Assembly (NCBI GenBank): GCA_937930275.1
Contig: CALGLM010000213.1
Location: forward strand, 1 to 10,259
DNA length: 10,259 nt
Direction: 5' to 3'
Origin: an uncultured Ignavibacteria bacterium
Lineage (GTDB): Bacteria; Bacteroidota; Ignavibacteria; Ignavibacteriales; Melioribacteraceae
The notes beneath the pieces are model-generated. The model ran no database searches and was not told the DNA's origin. It saw only the letters and a program-made list of their open reading frames with translations. The position numbers and the translations under genes were made by a program. Shown here piece by piece: positions 1 through 7,265 of the stretch (within the stretch, counting starts at the first letter, position 1; each line of letters starts with the position of its first letter).

Positions 1-1558
1 ACTCTATTACGTTTGACCTAAACTTATTTTCAATCGCTTTTCTATCTGTAATATCTACGACCGATACAATTACACCGTCCTCAAAGTTATTTCCGTCCAA
101 ATTGCTAACTTGCATTATTACATCAAATTCATTTTTTAAGAGATCTATTATTTTTGTTTCAACTATTATTTTTTTTTCGGACACTAAATTTTTTAATAAT
201 TCCCCTATATTATTATAAACTTCATTATTTTTATAAAAAATTTCCGTTCCTTTATTAATTGCATCTTCTTTTTTTATTTTTAACAATTCACACAGAACGT
301 CATTTATATCAATAATAATTCTATTTTTTACTAAAGCCATTCCAATAGGAGCATTGTTAAAAACTGCTTGAAGTTTTTTCTTCTGTGAGTCTAATTCTAA
401 CTCCTTTATTTTTAGTTCGGCTATATCCCAAGCCATATCGGCAAGTTTTTGCGTTATTTCAACGTCATGTTCGTCATAAAAGTTTTCTTTATTACCTATT
501 CCTAAAATCGCAACTATTTTTTCTTTTCTAACTACCGGTACTACAAGTTCGCGTATTACATGAGCATGCCCTTCGGGGTATCCTTTTTTATTTAATAAAC
601 TCTGATAATCATTATGGACTATTACTTGCCTTGTTCTCAAACAATCAGTCCATATACCCGCTTGAGATATTTGGTATAAATGTTCGTGCCCCGTAAGTTT
701 ACAAAAAGTTTTTAGAGTATTTGTTGACCATTGTTGAAGTTCGAGCATACCGCTTTCTTCATCAACAAAATGATAAAATCCAATGTTACTATTCGTAAGT
801 TTTTCGGCTTCATCCAAAGTTTTTTGTAATATTTCTTTAATCTGTGCATTTTTAGCAAATTCATGAATTTTTAATCTTGCTTTAAATAGGTTTTCTTCTC
901 TTTTCTTTTCAGTAATATCGCGTGCAATCGATAGATATCTTTTATTGTTTTCGGGATCATCATCGGGCAATATTGAGTTTATCGTATCTAAATATACCGT
1001 TCTTCCGTCCTTATGTTTAAATTTTAAATCAATAGAAGTCGGTTTACCGTAATTGACAATTTCAATTGCATATTTATCAAGCCTTTCCAGCTCGCCAGGA
1101 AGTAATAAATTATAAAAACACGTATTTATCACTTCGTCTTTTGTAAACCCGATAAACATATCGCAATTTTCCGAAATAAATTTTATTATTCCTTCATCAT
1201 CCGATATTATTATTAAATCATTAGAACTATTTAAAATTATATCTGACTGAATTTTTTCCGATAATTCAATTTCTCCTTTGTTTTCAATTAGTAGGTAAAT
1301 ACTGTCTGAGATTAAGTATTTGGTTAAAGAGTATTTTTCAAATTCGGTTTTATGTAAGTCTGATTTTATAAATTTATTAAGTTTTGTTTTTTCAATATTT
1401 TGGATGTTATCAAAAAAGTCCTCTTGTACCAATGATGGGTAAAGTTTTGTCGCAGCACTATTATAAGCAACAATACTATTATCGGACAATTTGACCAAAA
1501 TTGCCGAATGTATTATTTTACTTATCAATTCTTTAATTAATTCTAATGCGCTATACAT
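1..1558 (-). CDS. PAS-PAS-GAF-PAS sensory protein, C-terminus beyond the window
   Basis: This is an open frame of 519 codons with no stop, starting with ATG at 1558 and running off the left edge. Residues 1-95 look like a degenerate PAS domain. Residues about 100-220 form a clearer PAS/PAC unit ending ARDITEKKREE. Residues about 230-385 form a GAF domain with the recognisable stretch GIWTDCLRTRQVIVHNDY, then KGYPEGHAHVIRELVVPV and ILGIGNKENFYDEHDV. A short charged helix (about 378-398) leads into a third PAS/PAC (about 393-510) ending VVDITDRKAIENKF. I see no membrane segment, so the visible part is probably a cytoplasmic signal sensor. The output domain is missing. A histidine kinase is the commonest partner for this layout, but GGDEF/EAL or another output is equally allowed by what can be seen. 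The gene is divergent from htpX. Confidence 0.88.
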   Translation of the reverse strand, partial: MYSALELIKELISKIIHSAILVKLSDNSIVAYNSAATKLYPSLVQEDFFDNIQNIEKTKLNKFIKSDLHKTEFEKYSLTKYLISDSIYLLIENKGEIELSEKIQSDIILNSSNDLIIISDDEGIIKFISENCDMFIGFTKDEVINTCFYNLLLPGELERLDKYAIEIVNYGKPTSIDLKFKHKDGRTVYLDTINSILPDDDPENNKRYLSIARDITEKKREENLFKARLKIHEFAKNAQIKEILQKTLDEAEKLTNSNIGFYHFVDEESGMLELQQWSTNTLKTFCKLTGHEHLYQISQAGIWTDCLRTRQVIVHNDYQSLLNKKGYPEGHAHVIRELVVPVVRKEKIVAILGIGNKENFYDEHDVEITQKLADMAWDIAELKIKELELDSQKKKLQAVFNNAPIGMALVKNRIIIDINDVLCELLKIKKEDAINKGTEIFYKNNEVYNNIGELLKNLVSEKKIIVETKIIDLLKNEFDVIMQVSNLDGNNFEDGVIVSVVDITDRKAIENKFRSNVIE

Positions 1559-1579
1559 TATCTTTGCCTTTTTTATTTC

Positions 1580-1608
1580 AAAATAATAATAGTTTATACA
1601 ATTGTCAA
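1580..1608 (-). promoter_or_regulatory. Candidate sigma70-type promoter of the PAS/GAF gene
   Basis: On the minus strand, TTGACA (1603-1608) is followed after 17 bp by TATTTT (1580-1585), about 22 nt before the ATG at 1558. The -35 is a perfect consensus and the spacing is ideal; the -10 is imperfect. The leader would be very short, with only a weak ribosome site (AAAGGC). This was found by eye in very AT-rich DNA, so chance matches are possible. Confidence 0.4.
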
Positions 1609-1639
1609 TTATATTTAGGTAAAAAAATTTGTTTTTCCC

Positions 1640-1645
1640 TATAAT
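1640..1645 (+). promoter_or_regulatory. Candidate -10 box for htpX
   Basis: A perfect TATAAT lies 63 bp before the htpX start codon, in the divergent spacer. No good -35 is visible at 16-18 bp upstream, so this is a weak call resting on the -10 alone. Confidence 0.28.
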
Positions 1646-1708
1646 TTACTTAATTCGGAACTTATATTTAGTAGTTATGTTTAAAATTAAAATATTAAAG
1701 AGGATAAA

Positions 1709-2557
1709 ATGAACGGTATAAAAACTGTATTTTTGATGACCTTGATGATGGTATTGTTTATGCTTGTAGGGTCATTGTTAGGAGGAAAGAGCGGATTAAT
1801 GATAGCTTTTTTCTTTTCAATTGCACTAAACTTTGGTTCTTATTGGTTTAGTGATAAAATTGTACTTACTATGTACGGCGCAAAGCAAGTTACACGTGCC
1901 GAAGTTCCCCTTTTATATGATGTAGTTGAAAAACTTGCAAACAAGGCAAATTTGCCTATGCCTAAAGTTTATGTTATTAACGACGAAACACCTAACGCTT
2001 TTGCTACAGGTAGAAACCCAAATAATGCCGCTGTTGCTGCAACTTCCGGAATTTTGCGTATTTTAAATAGAGACGAGCTTGAAGGCGTAATGGCTCACGA
2101 ATTGGCTCACGTACAAAACAGAGATATTCTAATCAGTACTATTACTGCAACTCTTGTCGGTACTATAACTTTTATTGCCCGTATGGCAGGTTGGGCTGCA
2201 ATGTTTGGCGGAAGAAGCAGTGACAGGGATGACGGTAATGCTTTTTACGATTTGGCATTAATGATTTTAGCACCCCTTGTAGCTGTTCTTATTCAACTTG
2301 CAATTAGCCGTAGTCGTGAATTTGGTGCAGATGAAGGCGGAGCAAGAATTAGCGGTAAGCCTTTAGCTTTGGCAAGCGCTTTAGCTAAGCTACATAATAT
2401 TAATCAACGATTTCCTATGGATGCTAATCCTTCTACTGCTCACATGTTTATTGTTAGTCCTTTTTCCGGCAAAGCAATGATGAAAATGTTTTCAACACAT
2501 CCGCCGGTTGAAGAAAGAATAAACAGACTTGACGAAATAGCACGCGGAAGAAGATAA
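1709..2557 (+). CDS. htpX: HtpX membrane zinc metalloprotease (M48 family)
   Basis: This protein of 282 residues matches the family's usual size. HtpX is an inner-membrane protease that degrades misfolded membrane proteins, with its active site on the cytoplasmic side. The zinc motif HELAH is at 130-134 inside VMAHELAHVQNRD, and the likely third ligand is E204 in SRSREFGADEGG. Hydrophobic segments fit transmembrane helices at about 4-20, 28-47, 143-165 and 182-200. The C-terminal STHPPVEERINRL is also typical of the family. The start is set by AAAGAGG at 1697-1703, 5 nt before ATG. The gene stands alone, with a divergent sensor gene upstream and a strong terminator directly downstream. In other bacteria htpX is often stress-induced, but nothing in the sequence shows that here. 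Confidence 0.96.
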   Translation: MNGIKTVFLMTLMMVLFMLVGSLLGGKSGLMIAFFFSIALNFGSYWFSDKIVLTMYGAKQVTRAEVPLLYDVVEKLANKANLPMPKVYVINDETPNAFATGRNPNNAAVAATSGILRILNRDELEGVMAHELAHVQNRDILISTITATLVGTITFIARMAGWAAMFGGRSSDRDDGNAFYDLALMILAPLVAVLIQLAISRSREFGADEGGARISGKPLALASALAKLHNINQRFPMDANPSTAHMFIVSPFSGKAMMKMFSTHPPVEERINRLDEIARGRR

Positions 2558-2574
2558 ATTATTATTATTTTTAG

Positions 2575-2617
2575 AAGATGTACCAAGTTTGTATATTTGG
2601 TACATCTTTTTTATTTT
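2575..2617 (+). terminator. Intrinsic terminator after htpX
   Basis: A perfect 12-bp stem pairs AAGATGTACCAA (2575-2586) with TTGGTACATCTT (2597-2608) across a 10-nt loop. A T-tract, TTTTTTATTTT (2607-2617), follows. It begins 18 nt after the htpX stop. It ends only 12 nt before the start codon of the next gene. Confidence 0.88.
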
Positions 2618-2629
2618 AAAGGAATTAGT

Positions 2630-3394
2630 ATGTTAGATAAAATTACTTATATAGCAAAAGAGGCGGGTAATATTATTAGAAAAGGATTTAAACAAAATTA
2701 TACAATTAAATATAAATCCAGCGAAATTGACCTTGTTACTTCAATAGACGAAGCCAGCGAAAAATGTGTCATTGATTTTATTAAAAAAGAATTTCCTACT
2801 CACGGTATTCTTTCCGAAGAAAGCGGAAACGTTAAAACCGGCGGTGATTATCTTTGGGTAATAGACCCGCTTGACGGTACCACAAATTTTGCTCACGGTT
2901 TACCTATTTTTTCGGTTTCTATAGCACTTCAATACAAAGGCGTTACTACATGGGGAGTTGTTTACGATGTTATGCGAGATTCTCTTTACTCTGCCGAACT
3001 TAATAACGGAGCATACGAAAACGAGGAAATAATTAAAGTTAGTACCGGTAATAATTTACCAACTGCTTTTTTAGTTACCGGATTTCCGTACGATTTAAAA
3101 GAAGATCCAAATAATGCCATAGAAAAATTTAATAATTTTCTTGTTAATAGTCGTGCAATTAGAAGACTTGGTTCAGCCGCAATTGATTTGTGTTATGTTG
3201 CATCCGGTGTATTTGACGGCTTTTGGGAAATCAATCTAAAACCTTGGGATATTGCTGCAGGAAAACTACTTGTAGAGGAAGCAGGGGGACTAACTTCTGA
3301 TTTTAATAACAACCCCATTAACATTTACGATAAACAAATTTTGGCAACAAACAAACTTATACATAACGACATGTTAAAAGTGTTGAATAGTTAA
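2630..3394 (+). CDS. suhB: Inositol-monophosphatase family phosphatase (SuhB-like)
   Basis: This 254-residue protein belongs to the magnesium- and lithium-sensitive phosphatase family that dephosphorylates inositol-1-phosphate and related sugar phosphates; some members act on fructose-1,6-bisphosphate or PAP. Visible metal-site motifs are SEESGN (E63/E64), WVIDPLDGTTNFAHG (D79, D82, T84) and KPWDIAAGKLLVEEAGG (D207). An upstream in-frame ATG at 2597 would add 11 residues encoded by the terminator hairpin. I reject it because AAAGGA (2618-2623) sits 6 nt before the ATG at 2630 and the family N-terminus begins there. The true substrate cannot be decided from sequence. The promoter is unclear: the gene lies immediately downstream of the htpX terminator, leaving no room for a conventional promoter between them. 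Confidence 0.92.
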   Translation: MLDKITYIAKEAGNIIRKGFKQNYTIKYKSSEIDLVTSIDEASEKCVIDFIKKEFPTHGILSEESGNVKTGGDYLWVIDPLDGTTNFAHGLPIFSVSIALQYKGVTTWGVVYDVMRDSLYSAELNNGAYENEEIIKVSTGNNLPTAFLVTGFPYDLKEDPNNAIEKFNNFLVNSRAIRRLGSAAIDLCYVASGVFDGFWEINLKPWDIAAGKLLVEEAGGLTSDFNNNPINIYDKQILATNKLIHNDMLKVLNS

Positions 3395-3493
3395 AATTAT
3401 TTTAGTAAACCATAATTACCGTATTTGAAGCTTTAGGTATAATCTTTTATAAGTGCATATTTAATTTAAATTAATGAATACACTATTAATTTC

Positions 3494-5197
3494 CTAAATT
3501 TCATCTATTGCCAAGTTATAAGTTAAGTACCATTCTACTACGTGTTTATACTGCTTATTTCCTTTAAAATAGCTGTTAACTGAATCTGTAATTAATTGCC
3601 GATTTAATATATCGTTCTCATTAAAATTTTTTTGATTAATGCTGTTTAATAAATAATCTTTACTCAAATCTAAAATCGTTTCGTTAAGTTTCCATTCATA
3701 ATTTTTTAAAATTTTCGATTTAATTTTAGTATAAACATAAGAAGCTTTATTACCGAAATTATACGGATATGAATAGTTGTTTTTAACTAAAGGAAACGTT
3801 TTTAAAATTGGTGCATTATTATAAATTAATTCTCTAAACATTTTTCCGTTAATTCTATCTTCCAATGGAAGCGAAATTCCTACCTTTAATAATGTCGGTT
3901 GTAAAAATAATGTTAAAGCGGTGCATATCGTATCCAAACAATGTTGACTAAATGCAGTTGTATTTGGCATTTTAATTTTTATTGCAAATATATCTAACCA
4001 ATTTTCTAAACTAATATCTCGTAAACTTGGCATCAATTCAAATATTTTTACAATAGATTCATAAATTGAACTATCTATTTTTTGCTTAAAGTTATCATTA
4101 AAAATATTTGGACGGCTGCTTTTTATGTATTCGGCAATCTTTCGGTAATCCTTTTTATAAATTGCTTCTTTTCCGGAAATAAGCAGTCTGTTTAACATTT
4201 GCCTACGGTATGTTTCACCATAACTGCCGTCAGCCGTTAGTGTTTTATTATCACCAAACCTTTCATGCATTCCAAATTGTATTGTCTCGCTTACCGGTAT
4301 TACAATATTTGTAAAAGATACATACTTTGATAGAATTTTAATTAGATTTTCTTTTTTCGGTATTTCGTAATCATAAATTTTATGATTAAAACCTAATTTT
4401 GACGATATGTTTTTTGAATAAATAACATCGGGCAAATTGCTCCCACCAAATGTGTGAGTTATCCAATTGTTTTTTCCGGATTTTAGTAAATATGATAAAA
4501 GTAAACGGCTATCTAAACCCGCGGTTAAACCCAAACTTAAAGTGTCAAACTCATTTAATCCAAAATTTATCAGTTTTTCTAAAATTAAATTAAAATCATT
4601 AATTGTAACTTTAGCATTAAAATTAGGTATCCATTCATGTTCTACCTTGTTAATCTGCAAAGCCCCCCTAAATTCCGATACTCCGTTTATTCTTTCAATT
4701 CCTAATAAAATAGGTTCGTAATTTATTTTTGCATTTAAAAACCATGCGGAAAAAAATTCAGTATAGTTTATTTGATAACTTTTTGTTAAAAATTTTATTG
4801 TTTGTAAGTTATTACTAAAATAAATTTTACCTTTATCCTTTTTAATATATAGGTGTTTTATTCCTAAAATATCGTTAAATAAAAAGACTTTATTGTTAAT
4901 CCAAGAAATTCCGCAATAATGACCGTCCGGAAAACTTACGGTAAAAGGAGAGATAACATATTTTTTCCAACTATCGACATTTAACTTTTTAAATTCAGAT
5001 TGGTTTGCTTCCAACCCTATTCCGCTAATTACAAAGCCAAAATTTTCTTCTATCTTATAATAGATGTTAAGGTCTTTTTGTCGTATATATAAATACCCGT
5101 TCGGAATTTTAATTTCGCATAAATTATCGCAGTACCTGCTTAATAATTTGTTTTCTTCATCGGTTATATTACCCAAAACACCAAAAAACAAACTCAT
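3494..5197 (-). CDS. Asparagine-synthetase-like PP-loop enzyme with a degenerate glutaminase domain
   Basis: This 567-residue protein has the asparagine-synthetase B layout. Residues 1 to about 160 resemble the class II glutamine amidotransferase fold, for example VFLFNDILGIKHLYI (104-118). The catalytic Cys2 is absent: the protein begins MSLFFGVLGN, so glutamine hydrolysis is not expected. The synthetase domain (about 200-470) has a PP-loop LTAGLDSR (224-231) in place of the usual SGGLDSS, then HTFGGSNLPDV, LTADGSYGE (320-328) and SLPLEDR (442-448), all at the places where AsnB has conserved motifs. It therefore probably adenylates a carboxylate and transfers it to an amine, but the substrate is unknown. 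Relatives with a lost Cys2 include lasso-peptide cyclases, beta-lactam synthetase and polysaccharide-locus proteins. It starts 1 nt after the SIR2-like gene's stop with no clear ribosome site, so translation is probably coupled. No precursor-peptide gene is visible nearby. Confidence 0.85.
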   Translation of the reverse strand: MSLFFGVLGNITDEENKLLSRYCDNLCEIKIPNGYLYIRQKDLNIYYKIEENFGFVISGIGLEANQSEFKKLNVDSWKKYVISPFTVSFPDGHYCGISWINNKVFLFNDILGIKHLYIKKDKGKIYFSNNLQTIKFLTKSYQINYTEFFSAWFLNAKINYEPILLGIERINGVSEFRGALQINKVEHEWIPNFNAKVTINDFNLILEKLINFGLNEFDTLSLGLTAGLDSRLLLSYLLKSGKNNWITHTFGGSNLPDVIYSKNISSKLGFNHKIYDYEIPKKENLIKILSKYVSFTNIVIPVSETIQFGMHERFGDNKTLTADGSYGETYRRQMLNRLLISGKEAIYKKDYRKIAEYIKSSRPNIFNDNFKQKIDSSIYESIVKIFELMPSLRDISLENWLDIFAIKIKMPNTTAFSQHCLDTICTALTLFLQPTLLKVGISLPLEDRINGKMFRELIYNNAPILKTFPLVKNNYSYPYNFGNKASYVYTKIKSKILKNYEWKLNETILDLSKDYLLNSINQKNFNENDILNRQLITDSVNSYFKGNKQYKHVVEWYLTYNLAIDEI

Positions 5198-5198
5198 G

Positions 5199-6317
5199 CT
5201 AAACCGTTAAAATTCTTTTAATTAAATTTTCGTTTTCAACTAAATTTTGAAAACTTGACGAAACAAATTCTATTTTTTTTGAAAGAGGTATATAATTTGC
5301 CTTAAATAAGTTATTATCTTTTGTGTTTACAACAACAATCTTTGATTGATTATGTATGTTTTTCTTAAAAAGAGCTTTTATATGAATATCAGTATGTGAT
5401 AAAGAATAACCGATAAACACAATTTTTTTTGCTTTCCTAATTTCTCGTGCTGCTTCGGCAAATAATTGAGAAATTATAGGATGAGTTAAAGTTTTAATAT
5501 TTGAAGGAGGTAGAATAAGTGTATTAAATTCTGTATTATCCAAGGGGCAAAAATATTCGTACTCTTCGTTATCCGGATAAGTATAACCTAAAAAAATTCC
5601 TTTGTTTAAATCAATTTTTCTATCCCAAGGAGTTAATAATACTTGATTACAACAATTACAATATTTCCAATTTAAACTGCCGTGTAGTTTTAATATTTTA
5701 TAAGAGTAAGGTGTTATCGATTTATCTACTTTAACGGGTTCACGAGGATTTACCCAATAATTATATTGTTTAAGTGCTTCAATCGGCTCATAATTCATAA
5801 AAGGAATACAATAATCTATAAACCTTTTTTTATGAAACAGAGTGTCAAAAGCCTGTTCCAACAGCGTATCATAATTTAAATTTAATATAGAAACGTTGTT
5901 ATTATATTTTTCAATCATTTCCCAAAACAAATTATAATATTTGCTTTTTTTCCCCGTTTTTAAATCAACGACATAATAAATTAGCTTAATTAAATATTCT
6001 TTAATAAGTCTTAACGTTCTATTGTTATATTCTTCGTTAAGTGATTCGTCATGTAAAATAAAGTGGTCTAAAAAACCAAAAACCGCTTCTAATGGAGGGA
6101 AAATATCTTTTTCGATATTGTAATAAAAATTTTGATTAATAAATTTTATTACAATTTTACCTATTTCGGAATTTTGAATTTCTTTATTTTGATTACCTAC
6201 AATCATAGGTAAAAGATGTTTTTGGAGAGGCACTTCATCTGCATGCGAAGCACCCGCACCTATAACAAATAGTATATCCCGATTAGCCGGATACCTTAAA
6301 AAAACTTCATTTTCCAA
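5199..6317 (-). CDS. SIR2-like family protein (putative NAD-binding/NAD-hydrolysing)
   Basis: This 372-residue protein carries the motifs of bacterial SIR2-like proteins: FVIGAGAS (17-24) for NAD binding, LNLNYD (145-150) with the candidate catalytic N148, LHGSLNW (211-217) with the candidate catalytic H212, and FIGYSLSHTDIHI (301-313). Four cysteines (C220, C222, C223, C257) follow the HGS motif, where sirtuins hold a zinc. Families with this core, such as ThsA, DSR and SIR2-HerA, deplete NAD during anti-phage defence; others deacetylate proteins. Which applies here is inference. No fused sensor domain or membrane segment is seen. The only in-frame start is TTG at 6315-6317, because a stop codon (TAG) lies just upstream and the first in-frame ATG is inside the fold. 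No ribosome site is visible and the murQ stop is 9 nt away, so translation probably restarts from murQ. Hand-sampled stretches are more AT-rich than murQ, hinting at acquisition. Confidence 0.87.
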   Translation of the reverse strand: MENEVFLRYPANRDILFVIGAGASHADEVPLQKHLLPMIVGNQNKEIQNSEIGKIVIKFINQNFYYNIEKDIFPPLEAVFGFLDHFILHDESLNEEYNNRTLRLIKEYLIKLIYYVVDLKTGKKSKYYNLFWEMIEKYNNNVSILNLNYDTLLEQAFDTLFHKKRFIDYCIPFMNYEPIEALKQYNYWVNPREPVKVDKSITPYSYKILKLHGSLNWKYCNCCNQVLLTPWDRKIDLNKGIFLGYTYPDNEEYEYFCPLDNTEFNTLILPPSNIKTLTHPIISQLFAEAAREIRKAKKIVFIGYSLSHTDIHIKALFKKNIHNQSKIVVVNTKDNNLFKANYIPLSKKIEFVSSSFQNLVENENLIKRILTV

Positions 6318-6326
6318 ATTAAACTA

Positions 6327-7265
6327 TTAATTAGTTTTAGAAACACCTTGTATTGCTTGTCTTACAAATCCGTCCGCTTTTTCCAAACGTAAGCGAGCTT
6401 CTACTGCATTAACACCTGCTTTAATCATCACCAAAGCTGTTTTAACGTGTCCGTCAGCTTCTGCCAAGTATTTTCCCGCTTCGTCATAATTTAAGCCTGT
6501 AATAGTCATTACAATTCGTTTAGACCGCTCTACAAGCTTTTTATTAGTCATTTGAAGATCAATCATCATGTTTTCGTAAACCTTGCCCATACGTATCATA
6601 GTAGTAGTAGTTAACATATTTAGAACAAGCTTCTGGGCTGTTCCGCTTTTCATTCGTGTTGAACCCATAACTACTTCGGGACCAACATAAGGACAAATTG
6701 CAACATCCACAAAGTCCAAATCAAAATCCGAACGTGGGTTACAGGTTACATATAAAGTTTTTGCTCCAAGTTCTTTTGCCTTTTTAACTGCTCCTACCAC
6801 ATACGGAGTCCTTCTGCTTGCCGCAATTCCGCAAACAACATCTTTATCAGTAACTTGTGCATCAACAACTTCTTTGGCTCCGTTTTCTTCAAAATCTTCG
6901 GCACCTTCTTGTGCACGAAACATTGCTTCTCGACCCCCCGCAATGTATCCTTCAATCATTCCGTAAGGAGTACCGAAAGTAGGAGGACATTCACTTGCAT
7001 CCACAACACCCAATCGACCGCTGGTGCCCGCTCCGAAATATAATAAACGTCCGCCGTTTTTAATAGCTTTTACAATTATTTCTACCGCTTGTTCAATATA
7101 TGGGAGTTCTGCTTCAACTGCTAACGGCACTTTTTTATCTTCATCGTTAATAATTTGTAATATCTCGGCTGTACTTCGTGCATCAATATCCATAGATTTC
7201 GGATTTCGCTGTTCGGTTGTCAACTTAGCAATTTCTTCAAATAACTCTTTACTTGTTTTACTCAT
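6327..7265 (-). CDS. murQ: N-acetylmuramic acid 6-phosphate etherase MurQ
   Basis: This cytoplasmic enzyme cleaves the D-lactyl ether of MurNAc-6-phosphate to give GlcNAc-6-phosphate, a step in recycling or eating peptidoglycan. Its 312 residues match the usual length. It opens with the family signature LTTEQRNPKSMDIDARST (16-32 region) and has a SIS sugar-binding core: GRLLYFGAGTSGRLGVVDASECPP region (72-95), AASRRTPYVVGA (148-159) and GSTRMKSGTAQK (201-212). E92 and E123 are 31 residues apart, the same distance I recall for the two catalytic glutamates of E. coli MurQ (E89, E120). The ATG overlaps the rsmG stop as ATGA, so translation is coupled to rsmG. None of the usual partners (a MurNAc transporter, anmK, nagZ) is in the window. 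Confidence 0.96.
   Translation of the reverse strand: MSKTSKELFEEIAKLTTEQRNPKSMDIDARSTAEILQIINDEDKKVPLAVEAELPYIEQAVEIIVKAIKNGGRLLYFGAGTSGRLGVVDASECPPTFGTPYGMIEGYIAGGREAMFRAQEGAEDFEENGAKEVVDAQVTDKDVVCGIAASRRTPYVVGAVKKAKELGAKTLYVTCNPRSDFDLDFVDVAICPYVGPEVVMGSTRMKSGTAQKLVLNMLTTTTMIRMGKVYENMMIDLQMTNKKLVERSKRIVMTITGLNYDEAGKYLAEADGHVKTALVMIKAGVNAVEARLRLEKADGFVRQAIQGVSKTN

Noticed and set aside
1..1558. Calling the left gene a histidine kinase
   Set aside because: No H-box or ATPase domain is inside the window; only sensor domains are visible.
2597..2629. Upstream ATG at 2597 as start of the phosphatase gene
   Set aside because: The added 11 residues are encoded by the terminator stem and T-tract, while a good ribosome site stands 6 nt before the ATG at 2630.
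3461..3474. 14-bp AT-only palindrome in the convergent spacer as a terminator
   Set aside because: It has no GC pairs and no following T-tract of useful length, and is expected by chance in DNA this AT-rich.
4467..4721. Plus-strand open frame of 84 codons
   Set aside because: It is wholly antisense to the asparagine-synthetase-like gene, with no recognisable protein features.
3494..5197. True asparagine synthetase AsnB or a lasso-peptide cyclase
   Set aside because: Cys2 of the glutaminase domain is missing and the PP-loop differs from AsnB; no lasso precursor, protease or recognition gene is nearby.
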